From contig CAZSQZ010000002.1 in assembly GCA_964609215.1 (NCBI GenBank), positions 186,001 to 250,000 on the forward strand: 64,000 nucleotides of DNA, given 5' to 3'. The position numbers and the translations under genes were made by a program. Positions 34,431 to 44,255 of the stretch are shown one piece after another. The notes beneath the pieces are model-generated. The model was not told the DNA's origin. It did no database searches and was given only the letters and a program-made list of their open reading frames with translations. How positions within the stretch are numbered: the stretch's first letter is position 1; every line of letters begins with the position of its first letter. The stretch comes from JABDKJ01 sp964609215. GTDB taxonomy: Bacteria > Bacteroidota > Bacteroidia > Flavobacteriales_D > JABDKJ01.

Positions 34431-35516
34431 TCAACTCTTTTTCAATGAATCCTGAAATACAAAATCCAAAGCTGAAGTAATTTGATCGCTAGATACTGGA
34501 ACATCTATTCTTGCTTGACCTATTCCTTTCAATAAGGTCATTCTCATTCCTTTTCCTCTCAATTTCTTATCATTCTTCATAATTTGAATAAGTCTATGGT
34601 ATTCAACATTATCAAATTTTGGGATTTTGTAGAGAGGTCGTATACAATCTGCAATATCCATTAAAATATCCTTCTTAATAAAGCGCTTCTTATATGAAAT
34701 ATAGGCTTCGGCTATCATCCCTAAAGCTACTGCCTCTCCATGCAAAAGACTTCCTTCTCTTCCTTCTAAGGAATAAGTCTCCAGAGCATGACCAATGGTA
34801 TGACCAAAATTAAGTGTCTTCCGAATATTGCTTTCCGCAGGATCATCAACAATAATTTTGTTCTTTAATCGTATTGATGCAGGAATTAAAGCAACCAAAT
34901 CCTCTAACCTATCCAGTTTGTAACCCTTGATTTTCTCCCAATACTTTTCATCACTAATTAGAGCATGCTTAATCATCTCAGCATAACCGGAAAGGATTTG
35001 TCTTCTGGAAAGGGTATTGAGAAATTCTGGAAAAATATAAACTCCAGTAGGCCAGGAAAAAGTTCCAACTTGATTTTTATACAGATTCAAATCTATTCCA
35101 GTCTTTCCACCAAAGCTTGCATCTACTTGAGAAAGCAAGGTAGTTGGGACATTGATAAAGTCAATTCCTCTTTTATAGGTACTTGCTATAAATCCTCCCA
35201 TATCTGTGATCACCCCACCACCCAGGTTGATTAGGATGCTATCACGCATAGCTTCCAAATCTGTGAGCACTCGCCATACATTTGAAGTGACTTCAATATT
35301 CTTATTCTCTTCTCCGCTTTTAACTTCAATTACTTTAATTGAATCAAATTTCGGTATCATACTTGCCAAAACAGGCCAACAAAGCCGTGCGGTATTCTCA
35401 TCTGCCAAAATATACTTTTGACGATTTCGGTTCTTGGGAAGAAAAAGAGCATCCATGAGATACTTTTTGGCATCTTTTCCAAAGTAGATACTATGTCCTA
35501 AACTTTTAATAATCAA
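34431..35516 (-). CDS. aroB: 3-dehydroquinate synthase
   Basis: About 361 residues, the second step of the shikimate pathway. NAD-binding and active-site segments are present: ILADENTARL, GGGVITDMGGFIASTYKRG, PTTLLSQVDASFGGKTGID, EMIKHALISD, LNFGHTIGHALE and LLHGEAVALGM, with the zinc ligands Glu and two His. The TTG at 35525 sits inside a TACTTTTG promoter-like box, so I prefer the TTG at 35516. It is divergent from the OmpA-family gene. Confidence 0.95.
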   Translation of the reverse strand: MIIKSLGHSIYFGKDAKKYLMDALFLPKNRNRQKYILADENTARLCWPVLASMIPKFDSIKVIEVKSGEENKNIEVTSNVWRVLTDLEAMRDSILINLGGGVITDMGGFIASTYKRGIDFINVPTTLLSQVDASFGGKTGIDLNLYKNQVGTFSWPTGVYIFPEFLNTLSRRQILSGYAEMIKHALISDEKYWEKIKGYKLDRLEDLVALIPASIRLKNKIIVDDPAESNIRKTLNFGHTIGHALETYSLEGREGSLLHGEAVALGMIAEAYISYKKRFIKKDILMDIADCIRPLYKIPKFDNVEYHRLIQIMKNDKKLRGKGMRMTLLKGIGQARIDVPVSSDQITSALDFVFQDSLKKS

Positions 35517-35522
35517 GGCGAA

Positions 35523-35530
35523 CAAAAGTA
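35523..35530 (-). promoter_or_regulatory. -7 box close to the aroB start
   Basis: The minus strand reads TACTTTTG, a TAnnTTTG match. It covers one possible TTG start and ends six bases before the next TTG, so it helps decide the start. Confidence 0.35.
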
Positions 35531-35720
35531 AAATAAGACTTGAGAAATTTAGCGATTTATCGTTCCTTTATTCAGAATATGTCTTTTTCGGTTCTTTTCA
35601 TAGGTTAAAAGACATTTTCTCGACTAAACACTAGGTTAATAAGTTTGTGAACAGCAAGGGTAAATCTTGTCTTTTGGACAATGTGCTTTTGCTAATTTTA
35701 ATATCAATTATCTCAGGAAA

Positions 35721-36944
35721 TTGAAAGGGGCTTTTTTTATAGTGTTTATCTTATTTTTCATTGGCATTTCTGCGAAAGTTCCGACCCATTCCGCTATTAC
35801 CAAAGATGAAGTACTTGAAATCATAATCAATCAACTGGATGATTATTTGGATAATTCATATCAATTTGAGCAGACTTCTATAAAATATATCAAGGCACCA
35901 AAAAAGATGGTTAAGGATATGAACCAAATTGTATTGGATACTTTAAATCCTTATCAGGATTATGTGCTTAAAGATTTTGATGGCTTTTCAGAAAATGTCC
36001 TAGACAAAATTGAAACCTTGGCTAAGGTAAATTGGAATAGCAATAAAACTGGTAATGTGATGGTTGATGCTGGAGAAGTCGGGAAGGATTATGTACGTTC
36101 CAAGATAAAAGAAATAAAGTCCTTGGTTAAAAGTGAAATTGAAATATATTCCAGTCGTTATTTAGAAGAGTTTGGCCAACCTCTTGAAGATGAATTTATA
36201 ACTTCCGATCCGGATACCAGTGATTCGGAATTCAACCCAAATGCCCCTCTAATTCCTATAAATGAAGAGTTAAGAGCAATGCCTATTTCCGATATTCCCT
36301 TCGTGATTTTAGACATAGAAACTAGCTCAAATCCAGGGAATAATGCGAATTTACAGGTAAATGATGAGGTCATGCAAAAGATGCTTGCCTTAATGGCAAG
36401 TAATAATCAACTGATTGAAAAAATTAGTGAGGAAATGTCCTTAATGCGTGTAAGTCTGGAAGAAATGAGAAGAGAGGGAGAGGAAAGAGACAAAGCCATT
36501 TACCAAGATTTGAACGCTAAATATTTAGCTTTAAAAGATGCAATTGTCGCCTTGCAAAAAGAGGGCAATCCCGATTTGAACTTTGCAAATACGCGTCCCA
36601 TTCCCAATAAGGGAAATGTTGAAATTAAATTTTCCTATGGCTCCGTATTCTTATCCGGCTTAAATAAGGTGGTATTGAACTCGGTCTTTGCAGATATGCT
36701 AAGAAATCCGACTTATAAATTGATTATAACGGGTTATGCTGATCGTTCGGGCAATAAAGAACAAAATATCCTACTCTCACAAAAAAGAGCAGATGCCGTT
36801 AAATTTCATTTAAACAAAATGGGAATTTCCAAGAACCGAATGGTGGTGAACTACCTGGGAGATGCAGGCTCTGAAAACAACAATCCCGATGATAGAAAAG
36901 TGGTGATAGAATGGTTAGAAGAGGTGGATGTTTTTGGGAATTAA
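35721..36944 (+). CDS. OmpA-family outer-membrane/peptidoglycan-binding protein
   Basis: About 407 residues. The TTG at 35721 gives a normal signal peptide (MKGAFFIVFILFFIGISA); the longer frame from a TTG at 35667 adds 18 polar residues and is less likely. A helical central part (about residues 30-270, with a coiled-coil section around EKISEEMSLMRVSLEEM) precedes the OmpA C-terminal domain: IKFSYGSVFLSG, ITGYADRSGNKEQN, LSQKRADAVKFHLNKMG. The Asp and Arg that bind diaminopimelate appear in GYADRSG and SQKRADAV. It likely tethers the outer membrane to peptidoglycan. Confidence 0.88.
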   Translation: MKGAFFIVFILFFIGISAKVPTHSAITKDEVLEIIINQLDDYLDNSYQFEQTSIKYIKAPKKMVKDMNQIVLDTLNPYQDYVLKDFDGFSENVLDKIETLAKVNWNSNKTGNVMVDAGEVGKDYVRSKIKEIKSLVKSEIEIYSSRYLEEFGQPLEDEFITSDPDTSDSEFNPNAPLIPINEELRAMPISDIPFVILDIETSSNPGNNANLQVNDEVMQKMLALMASNNQLIEKISEEMSLMRVSLEEMRREGEERDKAIYQDLNAKYLALKDAIVALQKEGNPDLNFANTRPIPNKGNVEIKFSYGSVFLSGLNKVVLNSVFADMLRNPTYKLIITGYADRSGNKEQNILLSQKRADAVKFHLNKMGISKNRMVVNYLGDAGSENNNPDDRKVVIEWLEEVDVFGN

Positions 36945-37030
36945 TTTTACATGTTAAGTTCTAAATGCAATGCCCATTGTCTTATCCTAAAATATATTGC
37001 ATTTACTCTTTAATAAATTTCCCTTTTGTC

Positions 37031-37498
37031 TTACTCTGCGGCTTCCACAAAAATCTCCCGCTCTCCGTCCATCACAAAATTTTCTTCTTCGTTAAAGGCT
37101 ACCTTGTTATCTTCCAATTTATAGGGATGATAAAGCGTCTGTGAAACTTTTCCTTCGCGGTGTTCGGTAAAGGCAGCTATTGCTGAAGTCTCGTCAGCGC
37201 TTTCTTCTTCTGTTATTTCAACATCGTAGAAAACGGCAAAAAGAACAATACTTTCATCCTTGGCGGATTGAATAAAAATATCTTTTAGCTGTTGAATAAC
37301 CGCTTCAGAACTGGGGTTTTCATCTCCATCATAGGTCCCCATGGAATGAATGCCTCCATCTTTCTTAAGCGCAAATCCATAAGGATAGAACTCGCCATAG
37401 TCGTAAAGCAATTCCTCACCAAAATAAAGCCCCGCTTTCATAATGGTTTCTTGGTCTTTTTTTACTTGTTCCTCTAGCGTTAAATTTTCATCGCTCAT
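37031..37498 (-). CDS. Hypothetical acidic protein
   Basis: A 155-residue acidic, soluble-looking protein without a signal peptide or membrane helix. I do not recognise the family. Visible features are a first helix (LEEQVKKDQETIMKAG), a YGEFYPYGFALKKDGGIH segment and a C-terminal block with HREGKVSQTLYHPY and FVMDGEREIFVEAAE. The layout resembles small phage- or immunity-type proteins with a beta sheet, but no function is claimed. It stands alone between the OmpA gene and threonine aldolase, each about 90-140 bases away. Confidence 0.75.
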   Translation of the reverse strand: MSDENLTLEEQVKKDQETIMKAGLYFGEELLYDYGEFYPYGFALKKDGGIHSMGTYDGDENPSSEAVIQQLKDIFIQSAKDESIVLFAVFYDVEITEEESADETSAIAAFTEHREGKVSQTLYHPYKLEDNKVAFNEEENFVMDGEREIFVEAAE

Positions 37499-37635
37499 GG
37501 ATTTGAAATTAAGAATAAATCAACCTTAAAATGCGCATGAAAATCAAAAAGTAAACATGCCTTGGTTGGTTTTTGGATGAATGTGCAATGCGTTAATGTG
37601 GTGACAATGTTTACGGCAAAAGGAATTGAAGGAAA

Positions 37636-38658
37636 CTACTGATTATCTAAGTCCCTTAAAATATCCATCAATTGATCAACCTGTTCATTAGACACATCCA
37701 GATGTAAAACAAAACGTATAGACTGCCTACCCAAGCTAAAACAGAGCACTCCTTTTTCTTCCAGTTTTTGTACAAAATCAGTAGGATGGATATCTTCTTT
37801 TAAATGGAAGAAAATAATATTGGTATCTACTGGATTTACACTTTCAACTAAGGAATGCGTTTCCAACACCTCTGCAATTCTTTTTGCTTTTAGATGATCA
37901 TCTGCCAATCTATCAATGTGATTTTCCAAAGCAAACAATCCACCAGCAGCGATGATTCCCGCTTGTCGCATTCCACCACCAAAAACTTTTCTTACTCTTC
38001 TTGCCTTTTCAATAAATTCCTTGCTCCCGACTAAAACAGAACCAACAGGGGCTCCCAAACCTTTACTTAAACAAAGCGACATGGAATCAAACTGATTTCC
38101 ATATTCTACATAATCGACAGGACTTGCCACCAAGCGATTAAATAAACGTGCACCATCTAAATGAAAGGCTATTCCCTTTTCATGGGTAAGATTTCTAAGT
38201 GCTTTAATGTTATCAAAATCAAGAATTGATCCACCTGCTTTGTTGCATGTATCTTCTACCGCTAACAATGAGCTTATGGGATGATGCACATCATAAGCAT
38301 TGATATTGGCAAGCACATCATTTACACCAATATTTCCTCTATTTCCTTCAATCAAACGAACAGAAGCTCCACTATTAAAAGCTATTCCCCCACCCTCATA
38401 ATTGTAAATATGTGAGAGCCTGTGACAAATAACTTCATCACCAGGTTGGGTGTGCACCTTGATGGCAATCTGATTGGTCATAGTACCGGAAGAGCAATAA
38501 AGAGCTGCCTCTTTCCCAAACATTGTAGCTGCTTTTTCTTCCAACGCATTTATACTAGGATCTTCGGAAAACACATCATCTCCTAACTTTGCTTGCATCA
38601 TGAATTCTTTCATTGCAGCAGTAGGTTGAGTAACTGTATCGCTTCTTAAATCAATCAT
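37636..38658 (-). CDS. Low-specificity L-threonine aldolase
   Basis: A 340-residue PLP enzyme of the beta-eliminating lyase family that splits threonine or allo-threonine into glycine and acetaldehyde. Diagnostic segments are IDLRSDTVTQPT at the N terminus, YCSSGTMTNQIA, ICHRLSHIYNYEGG, FHLDGARLFN (PLP-contacting Asp) and MSLCLSKGLGAPVGS with the Schiff-base Lys. Its start overlaps the stop of the O-methyltransferase gene by four bases. Confidence 0.95.
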   Translation of the reverse strand: MIDLRSDTVTQPTAAMKEFMMQAKLGDDVFSEDPSINALEEKAATMFGKEAALYCSSGTMTNQIAIKVHTQPGDEVICHRLSHIYNYEGGGIAFNSGASVRLIEGNRGNIGVNDVLANINAYDVHHPISSLLAVEDTCNKAGGSILDFDNIKALRNLTHEKGIAFHLDGARLFNRLVASPVDYVEYGNQFDSMSLCLSKGLGAPVGSVLVGSKEFIEKARRVRKVFGGGMRQAGIIAAGGLFALENHIDRLADDHLKAKRIAEVLETHSLVESVNPVDTNIIFFHLKEDIHPTDFVQKLEEKGVLCFSLGRQSIRFVLHLDVSNEQVDQLMDILRDLDNQ

Positions 38659-39296
38659 TTTACACGTATCATTGTTATTCCATCCCGCACTGGCAAAAGC
38701 ACTTGTTCTACCCTTTCATCTTTCTTAACTAACTTATTCAATTTATCAATGCTTAATGTATCCATATCTTCTGAGGATATGTTCTCAGCAACTTTGCCAT
38801 ACCACAAAACATTATCGACAATAATGTAGCTATCGCTTCTCATTTGTGGAAGCAACATTTCATAGTAATTGACATAATTATTTTTGTCCGCATCAATAAA
38901 AACCAAGTCCCAACTTTCTTTTAAGTCTGGTATTATTTCCAAGGCATTTCCCAAATGAGAAAATATCTGTTCAGTATAAAGTGATTGCTTCCAAAACTTT
39001 TGTTGAGTGGGTATCAATTCTTCATTAATGTCTATGGTATGAATTTCGCCATCTTTGGCCATTCCCTCGGCAAGGCATAAAGTAGAATAACCTGTATACG
39101 TCCCAATCTCCAGAATCCGTTTTGGCCTAAGCATATGAGAAATCATGCTAAGCAAACGACCTTGAATAGGGCCTGAAATCATTGCGGGAATGAGATGCTT
39201 CAGGTGCGTTTCCCTGTATAACTGATGTAATAATTCAGATTGACTAGAACTGTGTTCTTCCGCGTATGCTTCAATATGTTTTGGAGTAAAATTCAT
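38655..39296 (-). CDS. O-methyltransferase, CCoAOMT/COMT-like
   Basis: A 213-residue SAM-dependent methyltransferase of the type 3 O-methyltransferase family. The SAM site is ILEIGTYTGYSTLCLAEG, followed by IHTIDINEE. The metal-binding region is WDLVFIDADKNNYVNYYE and the second metal ligand lies in YIIVDNVLWYG. The substrate is probably a small catechol or amino-acid-related compound. It ends four bases inside the aldolase gene and begins directly after the M16 peptidase stop, so the three form one operon. Confidence 0.93.
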   Translation of the reverse strand: MNFTPKHIEAYAEEHSSSQSELLHQLYRETHLKHLIPAMISGPIQGRLLSMISHMLRPKRILEIGTYTGYSTLCLAEGMAKDGEIHTIDINEELIPTQQKFWKQSLYTEQIFSHLGNALEIIPDLKESWDLVFIDADKNNYVNYYEMLLPQMRSDSYIIVDNVLWYGKVAENISSEDMDTLSIDKLNKLVKKDERVEQVLLPVRDGITMIRVK

Positions 39297-40529
39297 TTAA
39301 ACAAAAGTAAGTGAGCTTAGGTTTTTTTCATCAAATATCTCGTTAGCAGTGTCCAATAAATCAGATGCCCTAATACTTTCAATTCTATCTATAATTTCCC
39401 TTGCCTTACTAACTTTATCATAGAACAATAGGCTCTTTCCAATAGCTAAGCAAACATTTAATCCACTATCCTGTCCCAACGCAAACTGACCAATTAACTG
39501 ACGTTTAGCCCCATTCAATTGTGTAGTGCTTAGTTTCTTATTTCTCAATAGTTTCAGCTCTTTTAAGACCAATTGCTGCGCTCTCTTTATCTTACCTTGA
39601 TCTGTACCAATATAAATATTGAAAATGCCTGTATCGGAATAAGAAGTATACCCTGATTCTATATAGTAGGCAATGCCATACTTTTCTCGAATTTTCAAAC
39701 TAAGCACGGAATTCATTGCTGGACCACCCAGATAATTATTTAGAAAAATAAGCTCATGTCTTTTTCTATGATTCGCATCGTAGGCTACATTTCCCATCAT
39801 CAAATGAGCTTGGTGTAGGTCCATTTTCACCACCTTATTTTGCGCTTTGTAATTTTCGAAAGCTATTCTGGTTTCCTTTCCTTTTTTTGCCTTAAATGCA
39901 CTCAGATATTTCTCAACCTCTTTCTTGAATTTTGAATAAGGAACATTCCCCACAAATGAAAAAACCATTTGGTCTCCAGAGTAAAGCCTGCTCACAAAGT
40001 TTTGAATTTGTTTTGGGCCCATTCTAGAAACAGATTTCTCAGTTCCCATTATGTTTCTTCCTATTCCATGCCCTTCGAAAACGAGTTCCTCAAAATCATC
40101 AAATATGGATTCAGATGGGTTATCCAAATAGGAATTGATCTCATCTATAATCACCTGTTTTTCCTTTTCCACTTCTTTCTCCGGAAATGTGGAATTGAAA
40201 GAAATATCTGCAATGAGTTCTATTGCTCTGGAAAAATATTCATTCAAAAATGAAGCGTAAATGGAAGTATCTTCTTTTGTGGTACTGGCATTAAGCTCTC
40301 CACCAACAGAATCTAAACGCGATAGAATATGAAAAGCTTTTCTCTTCTTCGTTCCTTTAAAAAGTGCGTGCTCTATTAAATGAGCCAGACCTTGTTCATT
40401 TTTCCTTTCATCTCTAGAACCTGCATTAATCATTAAGCAGCAATGCGAAACCAAGGATTGATTCCTCTCCTGATAAATAACTCGAATACCGTTGGGAAGC
40501 GTAAATATTTTTGGACTGATTTCTGTCAT
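39297..40529 (-). CDS. M16-family zinc metallopeptidase
   Basis: About 410 residues from the ATG at 40529 (MTEISPKIFTLPNGIRV, the usual start); a longer frame begins at 40586. The inverted zinc motif HxxEH is HLIEH in GLAHLIEHALFKGT, and the downstream Glu lies in VIIDEINSYLD. This is a single-unit, PqqL/YmxG-like processing peptidase with active and C-terminal halves. No signal peptide, so cytoplasmic. It is the first gene of a three-gene unit with the methyltransferase and aldolase. Confidence 0.92.
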   Translation of the reverse strand: MTEISPKIFTLPNGIRVIYQERNQSLVSHCCLMINAGSRDERKNEQGLAHLIEHALFKGTKKRKAFHILSRLDSVGGELNASTTKEDTSIYASFLNEYFSRAIELIADISFNSTFPEKEVEKEKQVIIDEINSYLDNPSESIFDDFEELVFEGHGIGRNIMGTEKSVSRMGPKQIQNFVSRLYSGDQMVFSFVGNVPYSKFKKEVEKYLSAFKAKKGKETRIAFENYKAQNKVVKMDLHQAHLMMGNVAYDANHRKRHELIFLNNYLGGPAMNSVLSLKIREKYGIAYYIESGYTSYSDTGIFNIYIGTDQGKIKRAQQLVLKELKLLRNKKLSTTQLNGAKRQLIGQFALGQDSGLNVCLAIGKSLLFYDKVSKAREIIDRIESIRASDLLDTANEIFDEKNLSSLTFV

Positions 40530-40594
40530 TAGAATGGCTGCAAAGAAACGAAATATTTGTTCTGTTAAATTGTAATATTGGAACAAGAATGTCT

Positions 40595-41776
40595 CTAAAA
40601 TGTTTCCAAACTTTGCTTTAAATCAAGCACCAATGCATTCATTCTTTGCGCTTCATCTGGAAATTTTGAGCTTACTCTATTCATTTTCAAATTGAATGAA
40701 AATTGATCCAGAATTCTTTTGTTCTTCGTAAAAATCAGGAAAGCTAAAATCAGTATCAGGAAATAGGGAGCAGGAAAAAATTGAATGAAAATAAAAAATA
40801 GAATAGCCAAGTAAAGAGGAGCGAGAAAGAGACAGAACCCAAAAGCCATGGAAAGTCGAAACCCCTTCAATGTGGTGATGTTTTTCATGATTTTCTTAAT
40901 CATAAAACGGAATGGCAGAATAGGTAAGTAACACACGCCTATACAAAGAAACTTAAGCCATGAAAAAAACGTCATTTTCTCATGCCAGGGCAATAAAGAA
41001 AATTGTTGGGCCAACTCTTTCCATTCCTTAATTTTTGAATCTTTCGATTCAGCAATATCTACTAATGCTTTTTCAGCATCTATTCTTTCCGAATTGAATT
41101 GCTTTCCTAAAAACCATGCACTTTCGGATAAGCTTTGCGCACCCGTATTTTCTATTTGCTGCATCAACGGATACATGGCATCATAAAGCTGTTGTTTCTC
41201 TACAACGAAACCTTTGGATAATGGATAAGAAACTTTAAGAGGTTTTGAATAGCGTACAACTAGATTATAGCCCGTCTTTGTATGCCTCTCAAAATTTAAA
41301 CCCACTGGAACAATAACAGGTATTTCCGCATTGTTTTCACACTGTTGTAAAATGCGAAATATTCCCTTTTTAAGTGGCCTTAAAAAACGTACAAACTGTT
41401 GATTACCTTCTGGGAAAATTAGAATTGAATTTCCATTGTTCAGGTGATTTTGGACATTGCTAAAGGTCTCGTAGTTTTTTCCCATTTCCGATGCTCCATC
41501 CCGAAGCCTATAAACTGGAATAACCTTAAAGAATCGCAATAAAGGTTTTAGACTCTTGACCTTAAACACATCTGCTCTGGCCAAAAAGGATACATTTTTA
41601 TGTCCAAGACAAGAAGTGATGATTCCATCCAGAAATGCATTTTGATGATTAGGTGCAAAAATAACTGGCCCTTTAGGAATATGTTCTTTTCCCAACACTT
41701 CAATTCGGTCAAAAAACAAATAAATGCAAAGGGTAGAATAAGCCTTTATAACAGCATATGCAATGCGGTAAAGCAT
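40595..41776 (-). CDS. PlsC-like 1-acyl-glycerol-3-phosphate acyltransferase
   Basis: A 393-residue membrane acyltransferase. The catalytic NHxxxxD box is APNHQNAFLD near residue 40, and the glycerophosphate-binding FPEG box is ILIFPEGNQQF. Membrane helices lie in the second half (about residues 265-345). It is longer than classic PlsC, and such long forms in Bacteroidota are often of uncertain substrate. Its start overlaps the pheT stop by one base. Confidence 0.9.
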   Translation of the reverse strand: MLYRIAYAVIKAYSTLCIYLFFDRIEVLGKEHIPKGPVIFAPNHQNAFLDGIITSCLGHKNVSFLARADVFKVKSLKPLLRFFKVIPVYRLRDGASEMGKNYETFSNVQNHLNNGNSILIFPEGNQQFVRFLRPLKKGIFRILQQCENNAEIPVIVPVGLNFERHTKTGYNLVVRYSKPLKVSYPLSKGFVVEKQQLYDAMYPLMQQIENTGAQSLSESAWFLGKQFNSERIDAEKALVDIAESKDSKIKEWKELAQQFSLLPWHEKMTFFSWLKFLCIGVCYLPILPFRFMIKKIMKNITTLKGFRLSMAFGFCLFLAPLYLAILFFIFIQFFPAPYFLILILAFLIFTKNKRILDQFSFNLKMNRVSSKFPDEAQRMNALVLDLKQSLETF

Positions 41777-44190
41777 TATCTTAAGGAAGCACCTAAATCT
41801 TTCTCAAGCGAGGCTCTAATATCGTTCATTAGACCATCCACTATTTCATCTTTCAGGGTTTGCTTTTTGTCTTGCCAGATGAATTTCACAGCATAGGACT
41901 TTTTACCCTCTGGTAAATTCTTTCCTTCGTAAACATCAAAAAGGTCAATATCTTGCAAATAATGCCCTCCCTTTTGCTGGGCTATTTTCTGAATAGAACT
42001 GAAAGGGACTGATTTATCCAATAGCAATGAAAAGTCTCTCCTTACTTCTGGGAATTTTGGGATATTCCCAAATACTGCTGCTTTCTGATCGATTAAGGAA
42101 AGCATGACATCCCAATTCAAGACCGCAACATGAACCGCTCTGGAGATACCAAAGTGTTTTTGTGTTTTTGTATTCACAACACCAACGGTTGCTGCGTCTT
42201 TTTTGCTGAGTTTTACTTTTGTCGCATTATCCAACAAAGGATGATTGACTGCTTCTAGTTTGAATTTCTTATATACTCCTAAGCGTTTAAAAAGTGCAGA
42301 ACAAATATCGCTCACATTAGATTCTGTTGCCGAATCACCACTATTAAGCCACGACTCTGGTTTGTTTAATCCAGTTAAGAAAAGAGCTAATTGCTTACTT
42401 TCATCATATCCCTTTTCTGCCTTCATGTAGGTTTTACCAAATTCAAAAAAGGCCAAATTTTCTCTTTGCCTATTTTGATTATGGACAATAGCTTCCAAAC
42501 CATTGAAAAGCAAAGATTGTCTCATAATATCTAGCTCATTGGAAAGTGGATTTAAAATGGGAACAACCGCTTCATTCTGAATTTTTTCGGTATACGCAGA
42601 TTTTGTTAAGGAATTGGACATGATCTCAGACATGCCACGAGCAACCAAAAAATCTGCAACTGCATTTTTATATTTATCAGTATCCAAATCATCGGAATGT
42701 ACCAAGGCTATTTTCATTTGCTGAGGCAACTCAATATTGTTGTAACCGTAAATTCTAAGGACTTCTTCAACCACATCCGCTGGCCTTTGAACATCCACTC
42801 TATATGGTGGAACGTATAGTTTAAATTGCTGTTCACTTTCCGCCTTGATTTCGATATCCAAGGATTTTAAAATCTTCTTTACCGTGTCTTTCGGAATATC
42901 TTTTCCAATTAATTTCTTCGCATATTCAAAAGGATAATCTACCTCAAAACCCTTTAATGGTTCTGGATAAATATCTACAATCTCTCCTATTACCTCTCCT
43001 CCTGCAATCTCCACCATCATAGCAGCTGCTCTCTTTAAAGCTTTAACGCTATTCTCAGGGTCTACTCCTCTTTCAAACCTAAATGAAGCATCGGTATTTA
43101 GTTGATGTCTCTTTGCACTTTTCCGAATAGAAACAGGATTAAAGTAAGCAGCCTCTAAAAAGATATGTGTAGTAGATTCTGAAACACCAGATTTAATCCC
43201 ACCAAATACACCTCCAATACACATGCCTTCATTAGCATCACAAATCATTAAATCTTGCTCATCTAATTCTCTCTCCTTCTCATCCAGCGTTGTAAATTTT
43301 TCTCCTGATTTCGCTCTTCTTACAATGATTTCCTTTCCGGCAATTTTATCTGCATCAAAAGCATGCATAGGCTGCCCAATTTCATGATTAATATAATTGG
43401 TAATGTCCACTACATTATTCATTGGGCTCAGACCAATGGCCTTTAATCTATCTTGTAGCCAATCTGGAGAAGGAGCTACTTTAAGGTTTTTTATCTCAAC
43501 TCCCGTATACCTTGGGCATTTCTCAAAATCATCAACAGTAATTTTTAAGGTAGAAGCTCCAGTAGAATTTAATTCTGGAATATTGTAAGGCTTAACGTGT
43601 TTATCTTCTTTCAAGTTTAAAACCGCTGCCAAATCCCTTGCTACACCATAGTGTGAAAAACCATCCGCTCGGTTAGGTGTCAAACCAATTTCAATGGTAT
43701 AATCTTCCGAAATGTCATAGAGTTCTCTTACTAATTTTCCTGCGCTGTGTTTATCATCTAAAACCAAAATACCATCATGACTGGTTCCCAAACCAATTTC
43801 ATCTTCACCGCAAATCATTCCCTCAGAAAGTTCTCCTCTAATTTTGGCTTTATTGATTTTAAAGGGCTCGCCATTGGTTGGGTGGACTGTAGTTCCAACA
43901 GGGGCAACAATCACGGTTTGTCCGGCAGCAACATTGGGAGCACCACAAACAATTGACAAATTGGTATCGGTTCCAACATCTACTTTGGTAAGGTTCAATT
44001 TATCGGCATTGGGATGTTTTTCTACTTCCAACACTTTACCTACTACCAAACCATTTAATCCGCCTTTAATACTTTCACATTTTTCAAGACCTTCTACTTC
44101 CAGACCAGAAAAAGTCAATATATCCGAAATTTCCTCGGGACTGAGGTCCGTATCAATAAAATCTTTAATCCAATTTAAGGAGACTTTCAT
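41776..44190 (-). CDS. pheT: Phenylalanyl-tRNA synthetase beta subunit
   Basis: An 804-residue beta subunit. The domains run in the usual order: an N-terminal B1 part, an EMAP-like tRNA-binding domain (about 39-150, VVGKVLEVEKHPNADKLNLTKV), B3/B4 with the editing site, the B5 domain (VDVQRPADVVEEVLRIYGYNN) and a C-terminal ferredoxin-fold anticodon-binding domain (FPEVRRDFSLLLDKSV). The pheS alpha subunit is not in this window. A TACCTTTG box lies 19 bases upstream of the start. Confidence 0.98.
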   Translation of the reverse strand: MKVSLNWIKDFIDTDLSPEEISDILTFSGLEVEGLEKCESIKGGLNGLVVGKVLEVEKHPNADKLNLTKVDVGTDTNLSIVCGAPNVAAGQTVIVAPVGTTVHPTNGEPFKINKAKIRGELSEGMICGEDEIGLGTSHDGILVLDDKHSAGKLVRELYDISEDYTIEIGLTPNRADGFSHYGVARDLAAVLNLKEDKHVKPYNIPELNSTGASTLKITVDDFEKCPRYTGVEIKNLKVAPSPDWLQDRLKAIGLSPMNNVVDITNYINHEIGQPMHAFDADKIAGKEIIVRRAKSGEKFTTLDEKERELDEQDLMICDANEGMCIGGVFGGIKSGVSESTTHIFLEAAYFNPVSIRKSAKRHQLNTDASFRFERGVDPENSVKALKRAAAMMVEIAGGEVIGEIVDIYPEPLKGFEVDYPFEYAKKLIGKDIPKDTVKKILKSLDIEIKAESEQQFKLYVPPYRVDVQRPADVVEEVLRIYGYNNIELPQQMKIALVHSDDLDTDKYKNAVADFLVARGMSEIMSNSLTKSAYTEKIQNEAVVPILNPLSNELDIMRQSLLFNGLEAIVHNQNRQRENLAFFEFGKTYMKAEKGYDESKQLALFLTGLNKPESWLNSGDSATESNVSDICSALFKRLGVYKKFKLEAVNHPLLDNATKVKLSKKDAATVGVVNTKTQKHFGISRAVHVAVLNWDVMLSLIDQKAAVFGNIPKFPEVRRDFSLLLDKSVPFSSIQKIAQQKGGHYLQDIDLFDVYEGKNLPEGKKSYAVKFIWQDKKQTLKDEIVDGLMNDIRASLEKDLGASLR

Positions 44191-44209
44191 AAGCTAAAAA
44201 ATGTGGCGA

Positions 44210-44217
44210 CAAAGGTA
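44210..44217 (-). promoter_or_regulatory. -7 box of pheT
   Basis: The minus strand reads TACCTTTG and ends 19 bases before the pheT ATG. No convincing upstream element was found. Confidence 0.4.
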
Positions 44218-44255
44218 TTCTAAAAATGTAAATTCCTATAGAAAGGAAAGGGATT